Below, piece by piece: positions 42,553 through 50,841 of a DNA stretch of 64,000 nt (the first letter of the stretch is position 1; every line of letters begins with the position of its first letter). Location: positions 620,001 through 684,000 of the forward strand of contig NZ_CP129121.1 in NCBI RefSeq assembly GCF_030406665.1, read 5' to 3'. Both the position numbers and the translations under genes were made by a program. The DNA is from Halomonas halophila. GTDB taxonomy: Bacteria; Pseudomonadota; Gammaproteobacteria; Pseudomonadales; Halomonadaceae. The notes beneath the pieces are model-generated. The model saw only the letters and a list, made by a program, of their open reading frames with translations, was not told the origin of the DNA and made no database searches.

Positions 42553-43687
42553 CGATCACTTCCGGATCGCCGGCCTCCAGGGCGTCGAGCTTGTTGTCGC
42601 GCAGTTCGGTGGCGAGCTCGGGCTGGGTCACCGAGTAGGTGCCGGCCGAGCCGCAGCACAGGTGGGCGTCCTGCACCGGGGTCAGCGAGAAACCGAGCTT
42701 GGCCAGCACGGCATCGACGCTGCCACCGAGCTTCTGGGCGTGTTGCAGGGTGCAGGGGCAGTGGAAGGCCAGGCGCTTGTGCTCGCGCAGCGTCAGCGGT
42801 TCGAGGTCCTCGTCGCGCAGGATCTCCACCAGGTCCTTGGCCAGGGCGCTGATGCGCGCGGCTTTCTCCGAGTACTCGGGGTCGTCGGCCAGCACCTCGC
42901 CGTATTCCTTGACCATGGCGCCGCAGCCGCTGGCGGTCTGCACGATGGCCTCGCAGCCGGCCTCGATGTGAGGCCACCAGGCGTCGATGTTGGCGCGCAT
43001 CCGCGCGCGGCCGGCGTCCTGGGCATTGAGGTGATAGTCGATGGCGCCGCAGCAGCCGGCCTCCGGGGCCGGCGTCAGGCCGATGCCGAGGCGGTCGAGC
43101 ACCCGGGCGGTGGCGGCGTTGGTGTTGGGCGAGAGCCCCGGCTGCACGCAGCCCTCGAGGATCAGCATCTGGCGCTCGTGACGGGCACCCTCGGGGCGGC
43201 TGCCGGCGTCCACCGGCGCCGGCGGCATCTTGTCGCGCAGGGCGCCGGGCACCAGCGGGCGGAAGGTCTGGCCGAGCTTGAGCAACGCCTGGAAGCGGGC
43301 CGGCTCGACCAGCGCCTTGCGCAGGCCGAAGCGAAGCGCGCGCTCGGCGGCGGGCCGCGGCGCCCGGCGCTCGATCTCGGCGCGGCCGATGTCGAGCAGC
43401 TTGTGGTATTCCACCCCGGACGGGCAGGTGGTCTCGCAGTTGCGGCAGGTCAGGCAGCGGTCCAGGTGCAGCCGGGTCTCCTCGGTGACGACGTCGTCTT
43501 CGGGATTCTCCAGCATCTGCTTCATCAGGTAGATGCGCCCACGGGGGCCGTCGCGCTCGTCGCCCAGCAGCTGGTAGGTGGGGCAGGTGGCGTTGCAGAA
43601 GCCGCAGTGCACGCAGGTGCGCAGCACCCGGTCGGCCTCGCGGATGTGCGGCTGTTCGAGATCCTGTTCGGTGAAGTGCGTCTGCAT
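42458..43687 (-). CDS. glcF: Glycolate oxidase iron-sulfur subunit GlcF
   Basis: A 409-residue subunit with two [4Fe-4S] motifs, CVHCGFCNATCP (residues about 25-36) and CLTCRNCETTCP (about 78-89), and two CCG domains (AGCCGAIDYH, LCCGSAGTY). It passes electrons from GlcD/GlcE to the quinone pool. It begins one base after the glcE stop. Its last 33 codons are duplicated immediately downstream. Confidence 0.95.
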   Translation of the reverse strand: MQTHFTEQDLEQPHIREADRVLRTCVHCGFCNATCPTYQLLGDERDGPRGRIYLMKQMLENPEDDVVTEETRLHLDRCLTCRNCETTCPSGVEYHKLLDIGRAEIERRAPRPAAERALRFGLRKALVEPARFQALLKLGQTFRPLVPGALRDKMPPAPVDAGSRPEGARHERQMLILEGCVQPGLSPNTNAATARVLDRLGIGLTPAPEAGCCGAIDYHLNAQDAGRARMRANIDAWWPHIEAGCEAIVQTASGCGAMVKEYGEVLADDPEYSEKAARISALAKDLVEILRDEDLEPLTLREHKRLAFHCPCTLQHAQKLGGSVDAVLAKLGFSLTPVQDAHLCCGSAGTYSVTQPELATELRDNKLDALEAGDPEVIVTANIGCQTHLNGAGRTPVRHWIEIVDEALA

Positions 43688-43688
43688 G

Positions 43689-44789
43689 TCAGAGCTCCGC
43701 GTAGAGTCGGCCCGGATTGAAGATGCCCTTCGGGTCCAGCTCGGCCTTGAGCCGGCGGTGGTACTTGAACATCACCTCGGGCAGCGGGGTGAAGGGCTCG
43801 GCGGCGCCGGGCGTGAGGCAGGTGGCGTGTCCGCCGGCGGCGGCGCAGGCATCACGCAGGGCCTCGGCGGGCAGGTCGCTTCTCAGCCAGCGCTGGGCGC
43901 CGGCCCAGTCGTGGAGCATGGCCTGCTCGTCGAGGCCGTCGGCCTCGAGGCGGGCGCGCTGGGGCAGCGAGATGCGCCACAGCGGGCGGTCGTCATCGCC
44001 GCCGAAGAACGGCAGGCGCTGCTCGCGCAGGTCGTCCCAGAAGCCGGGATCGAGGTCCTCGCCGCCGAGGCGCGCGCGGGTGGTGGCCACCGAGCCGGGG
44101 CCGCCCTCGAGGCGCAGGTGCAGGGCGCCGTCCTGCCAGGCGGCGGCGGTCAGCGGCAGTGGATGACGGCCCCATTCGGCGAGGCGCTCGCGGGCCTCGT
44201 CCAGCGGCATCTCCAGCCGCAGGCCGTGGCAGGCCGAGGGGCGCGGCAGCACCTTGAGCGTGACCTCGGTGAGCAGCCCCAGGCCGCCCTGGGCGCCGAC
44301 CATCAGCCGCGACAGGTCGTAGCCGGCGACGTTCTTCATCACCTCGCCACCGAAGCGCTGTTCGTCGCCGGTGTGGGTGATCACCCGGGCGCCGAGCACG
44401 AAGTCGCGCACGGCACCGGCCCAGGGGCGACGCGGGCCGGAGAGTCCGGCGGCGACCGTACCGCCGACGGTGGCGGCGTCGCCGAAGTGCGGCGGCTCGA
44501 AGGGCAGCATCTGGTCGTTCTCGGCCAGCGCCGCTTCCAGTTCGGCCAGCGGGGTGCCGGCGCGCACCGAGACGATCAGCTCCACCGGGTCATAGCCGGT
44601 GATGCCGCGATGCTCGCGGGTGGCGAGCGTCTCGACCTCCCCGGTGCGGCCCCGAACCTGTCGACCATAGAAGGCCTTGGTGTCACCGCCGACGATGCGC
44701 AGCGCCGTGCCCGCGGCGTTGGCCTGGCGGACGCGCTCGCCCAGCTCGGTGCTGATGTCCCGGTCCTGCGGGGATGTGGATGTGGCCAT
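43689..44789 (-). CDS. glcE: Glycolate oxidase FAD-binding subunit GlcE
   Basis: A 366-residue FAD-binding type 2 (PCMH-fold) protein. It has ALRIVGGDTKAFYG near the N-terminus and FEPPHFGDAATVGGTVAAGLSGPRR, the dinucleotide-binding loop. Pairs with GlcD. I chose ATG 44789 (GAGGA seven bases upstream) over ATG 44795, which abuts the ribosome site. Confidence 0.93.
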   Translation of the reverse strand: MATSTSPQDRDISTELGERVRQANAAGTALRIVGGDTKAFYGRQVRGRTGEVETLATREHRGITGYDPVELIVSVRAGTPLAELEAALAENDQMLPFEPPHFGDAATVGGTVAAGLSGPRRPWAGAVRDFVLGARVITHTGDEQRFGGEVMKNVAGYDLSRLMVGAQGGLGLLTEVTLKVLPRPSACHGLRLEMPLDEARERLAEWGRHPLPLTAAAWQDGALHLRLEGGPGSVATTRARLGGEDLDPGFWDDLREQRLPFFGGDDDRPLWRISLPQRARLEADGLDEQAMLHDWAGAQRWLRSDLPAEALRDACAAAGGHATCLTPGAAEPFTPLPEVMFKYHRRLKAELDPKGIFNPGRLYAEL

Positions 44790-44798
44790 GATCATTCC

Positions 44799-46298
44799 TC
44801 AAAAACGGGGCAGCTCGGGGTGCGGCAGCTCGCCGCCGTGCACGTGCATGGCGCCGAACTCGGCGCAGCGCGCCAGGGTCGGGATGTTCTTGCCCGGGTT
44901 GAGCAGGCCCTCGGGGTCGAAGGCCGCCTTCACCGCGTGGAAGGTGGTCAGCTCGTCGCTGCCGAACTGGGCGCACATTTGGTTGATCTTCTCGCGGCCC
45001 ACGCCGTGCTCGCCGGTGATCGAGCCGCCGGCCTCCACGCACAGCTCGAGGATCTTGCCGCCCAGTGCCTCGGCCTGCTCGAGCTCGCCCTCGCGGTTGG
45101 CATCGAACAGGATCAGCGGATGCATGTTGCCGTCGCCGGCGTGGAAGACGTTGGCGACCTTCAGGCCGTAGGCCTCGGACAGGTCGGCGATGCCCTGCAG
45201 CACGCGGGGCAGCTCGCGGCGGGGGATGGTGCCGTCCATGCAGTAGTAGTCCGGCGACATGCGGCCCACCGCGGGGAAGGCGTTCTTGCGCCCGGCCCAG
45301 AAGCGGGCGCGCTCGGCCTCGTCGCGGGCCTGCTGGATGTCGATGGCGCCGGCCCTCTCGAGCACCTCGCGGACCCGGTCGGCGTCGTCGTCGACGTCGG
45401 CTTCCACGCCGTCCAGCTCGCACAGCAGGATGGCCTCGGCCTCGACCGGGTAGCCGGCGTGGATGAAGTCCTCGGCGGCGCGGATCGCCAGGTTGTCCAT
45501 CATCTCGAGCCCGCCGGGGATGATGCCGGCGGCGATGATGTCGCCCACGGCGCGACCGGCCTTGCCCACGTCGTCGAAGCTGGCCATTAGCACCTTGGTG
45601 GTCTCGGGCTTGGGCAGCAGCTTGACGGTGATCTCGGTGACCACGCCGAGCATGCCCTCCGAGCCGTTGAACAGCGCCAGCAGGTCGAAGCCCGGGGCGT
45701 CCAGCGCCTCGCTGCCGAGGGTCATGCGCTCGCCCTCGATGGTGAGGATCTCGACCTTCATCACGTTGTGCACGGTCAGGCCGTACTTGAGGCAGTGCAC
45801 GCCGCCGGCGTTCTCCGCCACGTTGCCGCCGATGGAGCAGGCGATCTGCGAGGAGGGGTCCGGCGCGTAGTAGAGGCCAAAGGGCGCGGCGGCCTCGGAG
45901 ATGGCCAGGTTGCGCACGCCGGGCTGGACGCGGGCGATGCGGGCATCGGGGTCGATCTCGAGGATCTTGCTGAAGCGCGACATCACCAGCAGCACGCCCT
46001 GCTCCAGCGGCAGGGCGCCGCCGGAGAGGCCGGTGCCGGCGCCGCGGGTGACCACCGGCACGCCCAGTGCCCGGCAGCCCTTGAGCAGCGCCTCGACCTG
46101 GTCGAGGGTCTCCGGCAGAGCGACCAGCATGGGCATGACGCGATAGGCGGCCAGGCCGTCGCATTCGAAGGGGTGCAGGTCCTCCTCGCGATGGAGCAGC
46201 GTCAGGCCGGGGGCGGCCTGCTGCAGGCTGGCGAGCACCTCCGCCTTGTCACGGCGGGGCAGCTCGCCGTCGAGTCGTGCGTCGTAGTGGATGTTCAT
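44799..46298 (-). CDS. glcD: Glycolate oxidase catalytic subunit GlcD
   Basis: A 499-residue FAD-binding type 2 oxidoreductase that oxidises glycolate (or D-lactate) to glyoxylate. FAD domain with PVVTRGAGTGLSGGALP and CSIGGNVAENAGGVHCLKYG; C-terminal FAD-oxidase domain with ITGEHGVGREK and FNPGK-like LNPGKNIPT. First gene of glcDEFG. Glyoxylate made here and by the allantoin genes downstream would both feed glyoxylate carboligase. Confidence 0.95.
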   Translation of the reverse strand: MNIHYDARLDGELPRRDKAEVLASLQQAAPGLTLLHREEDLHPFECDGLAAYRVMPMLVALPETLDQVEALLKGCRALGVPVVTRGAGTGLSGGALPLEQGVLLVMSRFSKILEIDPDARIARVQPGVRNLAISEAAAPFGLYYAPDPSSQIACSIGGNVAENAGGVHCLKYGLTVHNVMKVEILTIEGERMTLGSEALDAPGFDLLALFNGSEGMLGVVTEITVKLLPKPETTKVLMASFDDVGKAGRAVGDIIAAGIIPGGLEMMDNLAIRAAEDFIHAGYPVEAEAILLCELDGVEADVDDDADRVREVLERAGAIDIQQARDEAERARFWAGRKNAFPAVGRMSPDYYCMDGTIPRRELPRVLQGIADLSEAYGLKVANVFHAGDGNMHPLILFDANREGELEQAEALGGKILELCVEAGGSITGEHGVGREKINQMCAQFGSDELTTFHAVKAAFDPEGLLNPGKNIPTLARCAEFGAMHVHGGELPHPELPRF

Positions 46299-46669
46299 GA
46301 CGGCTCCGGCTGGTGAGGCGGCGATGGCATGACCGCGATCAGAACACGCCTCTTGCGTTTGCAGAAATATTTTCCAGTTGTTTCCCTGTCCACGCTCGTT
46401 TGCCGCGAGAGCGAATCGTCGCCGCGTTGTCAGGGAAGGTCCGATAAGGAAACGATACGACCCGCAGGGCGCCGATGGCTATTCTGGATCAATGGTAAGA
46501 CCAATTGCATGCCGCGCTTCTTGCGTCGAAGGGCGATGATCTCCATGGACAATCAAGGGGTTAGGCATCGGAGCGCCGAGGATGACCGAACCATCGCCCG
46601 GCGCTCGTTAGACTAATGAACGAGTCGTCCCGAGCCCGCCCGCGGCCTTGGCCGTGGGCGGGCGCCGGC
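46299..46669. other. Upstream region of glcDEFG
   Basis: About 370 bases between glcD and the end of the permease gene, no convincing ORF. It holds the glc promoter, a GntR-type dyad (46493-46503) and, at 46634-46663, a hairpin (GCCCGCCCGCGGCC with GGCCGTGGGCGGGC, one wobble pair) ending the lldP transcript. No glcC-type regulator gene is present. Confidence 0.55.
46493..46503. promoter_or_regulatory. FadR/LldR-type operator TGGTAAGACCA upstream of glcD
   Basis: TGGT-AAG-ACCA matches the TGGT-N3-ACCA core bound by PdhR/LldR/GlcC-like GntR regulators. A near-identical site precedes lldP, pointing to shared control of glycolate oxidase and its permease. Confidence 0.65.
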
Positions 46670-48370
46670 TCAGCCGAGGGCCAGCAGCGGGTCGCCGATG
46701 CCGAAGACCTGAATGGCCACCAGGCCTATCAGCCCCGCCGCCAGCACGTAGTAGAGCGTCGGCAGGATCGTCTTGCGGATGGTGATCCCCTCGCGGCCGA
46801 GCAGGCCCACGGTGGCCGAGGCCGCGACCACGTTGTGGATGGCGATCATGTTGCCCGCGGCGGCGCCGACGGCCTGCAGGGCCACCATCAGGGCCGTGGA
46901 GACGCCGAGCTGCTGGGCCACGTTGAACTGGAAGTCCGACAGCATCAGGTTGGACACGGTGTTGGAGCCGGCGATGAAGGCGCCGAGGGCACCCACGGCG
47001 GGCGCGAACAGCGGGTAAATGTCACCGACGCCGTCGGCCACCAGGCTTGCCATGGCCACCGGCATCGACACCAGGTCGGCGGTATTGACGCCGGAGTTGA
47101 TCAGGATACGCACCATGGGGATGGTGAAGACCAGCACGAAGCCGGCACCGGCCAGGGTGCGGGTGGATTCGCCGAAGGCGGCACGCAGCTCGCCGAGGCG
47201 CATGCGATGCAGCAGCGCGGTGAGCAGCACCACCGCCACCAGGATGCCGCCGGGCAGGTAGAGCGGCTGGATGCTGCCGGAGATGCCGGCCTCGCCGAGG
47301 ATGTTGCTCCAGCTCAGGCTCACCGAGGTCAGCACCTGTTTCAGAGGGTCGATGGTGCGCGAGGCGACCAGCAGCACGGCCAGCAGCACGTAGGGCAGCC
47401 AGCCCATGGCGGTGGAGATGGGCGTCTTGCCGACCACCTCGTCGGTCTTGATGACCAGCTTGCCGATCCAGTGGTCCGGCCAGGAGGTCGATGCCGGGAA
47501 GTCCCAGCTTTCCCTGGGGATCAGGAAGCCGCGGCGGGCGGCCGGCACGACGATGGCCAGGCCGACCATGGCGCCGATCATCGACGGGAACTCCGGCCCC
47601 AGCAGCACGCCGGCCAGTGCATAGGGCACCACGAAGCACACGCCGGCGAACAGCGCGAACGGCGCGATGGCCAGGCCTTCCTTCCAGGAGCGGTTGGCGC
47701 CGAAGAAGCGCACCATCACGGTAACCATCAGCAGCGGCATGAACACGCCGACCAGGGCGTGGACGACCGCGACCTCACCGGCCACCAGGTGGAAGTAGTC
47801 GAGCCAGCTGCTGCCACCGGCTTCCAGGGCGGCGGTGATCCCGTTCCTGTCGAGACCGCCCGAGACGCCGACCACGATCGGGGTGCCCACGGCGCCGAAG
47901 GATACCGGGGTGGACTGGATCATCATGCCGACGACCACGGCGGCCAGCGCCGGGAAGCCGAGCGCCACCATCAGCGGGGCGGCCACCGCGGCCGGGGTGC
48001 CGAAGCCCGAGGCGCCCTCGATGAAGCAGCCGAACAGCCAGGCGACGATGATGGCCTGGACGCGGCGGTCCGGACTGATGCCGGAAAAGCCGTTGCGGAT
48101 GGCGGTGATGCCGCCGGAATGCTTGAGCGTGTTGAGCAGCAGGATGGCGCCGAAGATGATCCACAGGATCGCCACCGTCAGCATCAGGCCCTGCAGGGTC
48201 GAGGCCAGCACCCGAGTGGTGGTCATGTCCCAGGCGAACAGGGCGATGACGGCGGTCACGGCGAAGACGATCGGCATGGCGACCCGCGCCGCCATGCGCA
48301 GGCCGATCAGCAGGATCCCCGCCAGCAGCAGAGGAGTGAACGCCAGTAGCGCCAGTAGAGAGTCGTGCAT
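46670..48370 (-). CDS. lldP: L-lactate/glycolate permease (LldP/GlcA)
   Basis: A 566-residue, about 14-helix permease of the lactate permease family, with PAAVAAPLMVALGFPALAAV-type and APAVGALGAFIAGSNTVSN segments. LldP and GlcA both carry lactate and glycolate by proton symport. Being beside glcDEFG and sharing the upstream dyad, it is more likely to serve as the glycolate permease (glcA role), though L-lactate cannot be excluded. Confidence 0.9.
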   Translation of the reverse strand: MHDSLLALLAFTPLLLAGILLIGLRMAARVAMPIVFAVTAVIALFAWDMTTTRVLASTLQGLMLTVAILWIIFGAILLLNTLKHSGGITAIRNGFSGISPDRRVQAIIVAWLFGCFIEGASGFGTPAAVAAPLMVALGFPALAAVVVGMMIQSTPVSFGAVGTPIVVGVSGGLDRNGITAALEAGGSSWLDYFHLVAGEVAVVHALVGVFMPLLMVTVMVRFFGANRSWKEGLAIAPFALFAGVCFVVPYALAGVLLGPEFPSMIGAMVGLAIVVPAARRGFLIPRESWDFPASTSWPDHWIGKLVIKTDEVVGKTPISTAMGWLPYVLLAVLLVASRTIDPLKQVLTSVSLSWSNILGEAGISGSIQPLYLPGGILVAVVLLTALLHRMRLGELRAAFGESTRTLAGAGFVLVFTIPMVRILINSGVNTADLVSMPVAMASLVADGVGDIYPLFAPAVGALGAFIAGSNTVSNLMLSDFQFNVAQQLGVSTALMVALQAVGAAAGNMIAIHNVVAASATVGLLGREGITIRKTILPTLYYVLAAGLIGLVAIQVFGIGDPLLALG

Positions 48371-48688
48371 GGATGAGGTCCCTCATCGATGATGGTGTTG
48401 TTGTGGGTCGCGTGCGGGCGACGATCCGCGGAAACCTTACGGCCGGCCGCGTGGATTGACCATCCAGGGTAAATTGGTATGACCACTATTTCTGGCTCGA
48501 AAAGTTTGTCTTACCTTTAAGAAAGGCATGCTGGATCAAAGAGTTAACGCCATTGGAATGAAAGCGAGCGACCTTTTGGCCGGCACGGTGCTTCGACCAA
48601 TAGACAAGATCGGGCGCGCCGCCCGCGGCGTGCGGGAAAGGCGCCGGCCTGTCACCATCGGGTTTTCACCAAGCGACGAGGAGTCGGC
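48371..48688. other. Divergent region lldP / GST
   Basis: About 320 bases holding the lldP promoter with a GntR-type dyad (48475-48485) and a related TGGATTGACCATCCA stretch just before it. The part toward the GST gene shows no clear element beyond its own weak promoter. Confidence 0.5.
48475..48485. promoter_or_regulatory. FadR/LldR-type operator TGGTATGACCA upstream of lldP
   Basis: TGGT-ATG-ACCA, same core as the site in front of glcD. Fits control by a GntR regulator of the LldR/GlcC group encoded elsewhere. Confidence 0.7.
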
Positions 48689-49396
48689 ATGACACCTGTG
48701 CTCTATGATCTCTGCGGCATCGACGAGCGACTGCGGTTCTCGCCCTACTGCTGGCGCGTTCGCTACGCCCTGGCCCACAAGGGGCTCGGCGTCGAGACGC
48801 GGCCCTGGCGGTTCACCGACAAGGAAGCACTGGCCTTCGCCGACACCGACAAGGTGCCGGTGCTGGTCGATGGCGACGAGACGGTGACCGACAGCTACGA
48901 CATCCTGCGCTACCTGGATCGCGCCTATCCCGAGGCGCCGCTGCTCGGCGAGGGGGAGGCGGAGGCCCGCGCCCGCTTCTTCAAGCACTATGCCGAGCGT
49001 GCCCTGGCGCCGGCCATCCTGCGCACCATCGTCATGGACCTGTTCAACGCCATCCACCCCGACGACCGTGCCTACTTCCGCGAAAGCCGCGAGGCGCGCC
49101 TGGGCCGCAGCCTCGAGGAGTTCCACTCCCCGGCCAAGGGGCTGTCGCAGCTCGACGCCGCCCTGGCGCCGCTGCGTGGCCGCCTCGAGGAGGCGGATTT
49201 CCTCGACGGCGACGCCCCGGGCGGCGCCGACTACCTGGTGTTCGGCTTCTTCATGTGGGCGCACTGCGTGTCCAGCGCCGACCTGATCTCCAATGCCGAT
49301 CCGGTCTACGCCTGGCGCGAGCGCATGCTCGACCTGCACGACGGGCTGGGTCGCGAGGCGACGCGGGTGACCGATATCGAGGGCGCCTATCGCTAG
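48689..49396 (+). CDS. Glutathione S-transferase family protein
   Basis: A 235-residue GST: thioredoxin-like N-domain with SPYCWRVRYALAHKGL (residues about 18-33), KVPVLVDGDETVTDS for glutathione binding, and an all-helical C-domain. The layout resembles beta-etherase/stringent-starvation-like GSTs. The substrate is unknown. CGACGAGGAGTC supplies the ribosome site. Confidence 0.8.
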   Translation: MTPVLYDLCGIDERLRFSPYCWRVRYALAHKGLGVETRPWRFTDKEALAFADTDKVPVLVDGDETVTDSYDILRYLDRAYPEAPLLGEGEAEARARFFKHYAERALAPAILRTIVMDLFNAIHPDDRAYFRESREARLGRSLEEFHSPAKGLSQLDAALAPLRGRLEEADFLDGDAPGGADYLVFGFFMWAHCVSSADLISNADPVYAWRERMLDLHDGLGREATRVTDIEGAYR

Positions 49397-49462
49397 GGCA
49401 GGCCCGGCTGCACGAGGCGATACGCCGAGGGAGGGAGAGCATCAGCGGGATGAAAAACCCCA

Positions 49463-49502
49463 TGTTGCAGCGCACAAAATCGCCTGCTATGTTGCAATGC
49501 AA
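49463..49502 (+). promoter_or_regulatory. Two PhaR/PhbF-type boxes before the phasin gene
   Basis: TGTTGCAATGCAA (49490-49502) fits the published PhbF pattern TG-N-TGC-N3-GCAA exactly; TGTTGCAGCGCAC (49463-49475) fits at all but the last base. They are spaced 27 bases apart, 44 to 83 bases before the start codon. PhaR-type repressors leave such sites when they bind the polymer granule. Confidence 0.6.
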
Positions 49503-49545
49503 CACGGGCCGTCGCCCGCTGTGCGTCCCTAATCGGAGGTGGAGC

Positions 49546-49896
49546 ATGACCCAGGCAGCGAACGCCAAGACCGGTGAGCAGTTCGAATCCCTCTTCGTGA
49601 CCCCGATGCGCGCCTATGGCGCCCTCAATCTCGAGACCGCCGAGAAACTGATGGCGACCCAGTTCGGCGCCGCCGAATCGGTGTCCGAGGCGACCCTGGC
49701 CCAGGCCCGCGGCTGGCTGTCGGTGAGGAGCGCCGAGGACGTCCAGAAGGCCCTGGACGGGCAGCAGCAGGCCATGCAGTCGCTCGGCGACCGGCTCAAG
49801 TCCGACGCCGAGACCCTGCTGAGCCTCGGCCAGGACTACGCCCAGAAATGCCAGACCCTGGCCGAGCAGCAGTTCAAGGCACTCGGCGCGAAGTAA
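49546..49896 (+). CDS. phaP: Phasin family protein
   Basis: A 116-residue mostly alpha-helical phasin, the coat protein of polyhydroxyalkanoate granules. Typical features are GEQFESLFVTPMRAYGALNLETAEKL-type amphipathic helices and QQQAMQSLGDRLKSDAETL. The start is set by GGAGGTGGAGC. PhaR-like boxes lie upstream and a strong terminator follows. No PHA synthase is nearby. Confidence 0.82.
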   Translation: MTQAANAKTGEQFESLFVTPMRAYGALNLETAEKLMATQFGAAESVSEATLAQARGWLSVRSAEDVQKALDGQQQAMQSLGDRLKSDAETLLSLGQDYAQKCQTLAEQQFKALGAK

Positions 49897-49972
49897 CCGA
49901 CCATCCTCGGCGTCCGGCTGGCCTTGGGGCTGCCGGACGCCGACCGAGCAAGGGGGCCCTGCCGGGCCTTTG

Positions 49973-50001
49973 GGGCCATCGCCATGCGATGGCCCTTTTT
50001 T
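49973..50001 (+). terminator. Rho-independent terminator after the phasin gene
   Basis: 10-base-pair stem GGGCCATCGC (49973-49982) with 49986-49995, loop CAT, followed by six T. Confidence 0.9.
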
Positions 50002-50014
50002 GTGGCCGAGACGA

Positions 50015-50638
50015 TCAGCCGTGTTCGGTGCCGAGCAGGCGCACGACCTCGTCGTCGCCGACCTGTCCGAAATCGGCGAAGAACTGGCCGACGGCGCCGA
50101 AGCTGGCCGGGGCCTCCAGGCAGACCACCTCGTCGGCGAGGGCCTCCAGGCGGACCACGGTCTCGGGCGGGGCGGCGCCCAGGGCGGCGATCAGCCGCGC
50201 CGGCCGGCGATGCTTCAGGGTCTCCAGCGCCATGGCCATGGTGGCGCCGGTGGCGCTGCCGTCGTCCACCACCACCACCACGCGCCCCGCCGGATCGATG
50301 GGCGCACGAACCGGCGTGTAGCGACGTCGGCGTTCGGCCAGCAGCGCCTGCTGGGTCTCGATCTCGCTGGCGATCTGCCGCTCGTCATAGTGGGCGGCCG
50401 TCGGCTCGAGCTGTACGCGTTCCTCCTCGCCCACCGCGCCGATGGCGTACTCCGGATTGCCCGGCGCGCCGAGCTTGCGCACCAGCACCACGTCCAGCTC
50501 GCCCTCCAGCGCATCGGCGATCAGTCGCCCCATGGGCACGCCCCCGCGGGGAATGGCGAGGATCAGGGGGCGTTGTTCCTTCAAGGGCGCCAGCCGATGG
50601 GCCAGCTGTTCGGCGGCATCCCGACGGTCACGAAACAT
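50015..50638 (-). CDS. Phosphoribosyltransferase-like protein
   Basis: A 207-residue protein with the PRPP-binding loop VVVVDDGSATGATM and AIPRGGVPMG near the N-terminus, as in PRTase-domain proteins often annotated as putative phosphoribosyltransferases. Such stand-alone, dienelactone-hydrolase-linked members have no established reaction and are distinct from adenine or hypoxanthine PRTases. ATG 50638 follows GCGGAG. Confidence 0.75.
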   Translation of the reverse strand: MFRDRRDAAEQLAHRLAPLKEQRPLILAIPRGGVPMGRLIADALEGELDVVLVRKLGAPGNPEYAIGAVGEEERVQLEPTAAHYDERQIASEIETQQALLAERRRRYTPVRAPIDPAGRVVVVVDDGSATGATMAMALETLKHRRPARLIAALGAAPPETVVRLEALADEVVCLEAPASFGAVGQFFADFGQVGDDEVVRLLGTEHG

Positions 50639-50714
50639 GGCGGACTCCGCTATCGCCTGCATGGCTTCGAGTCTAGTTCAGTCGACGGGCATTCGCGGCC
50701 AAGGTCTGGTTGAT

Positions 50715-50722
50715 TGTATACA
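50715..50722. promoter_or_regulatory. TGTATACA operator before the urate/xanthine permease
   Basis: TGTATACA sits between a TTGATT -35 (50710-50715) and a TATGGT -10 (50734-50739) candidate, 120 bases before the permease start. One of nine matching sites in the purine island. Binding here would block the promoter. Confidence 0.65.
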
Positions 50723-50841
50723 GTTTTAGTCGCTATGGTGTCTCTTGATACCGATAATTGTGTATCCAAGTGCCGGCATCAACCTGCCGGTGCGACGCTG
50801 ACGGCTGAACGCACAACAACACCACACCGAAGGCCGAGACC

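Noticed and set aside
42354..42977. 207-codon frame through the middle of glcF ending in the duplicated tail
   Set aside because: Upstream of the duplication it is an out-of-frame Arg-rich shadow of glcF; only the last 35 codons are meaningful.
46329..46616. 95-codon plus-strand frame upstream of glcD
   Set aside because: No ribosome site or family resemblance; it covers the glc promoter and the GntR-type dyad.
50015..50638. Phosphoribosyltransferase gene as part of the purine-degradation set
   Set aside because: It lies before the first TGTATACA site, has no operator of that kind, and belongs to a PRTase group not tied to purine salvage.
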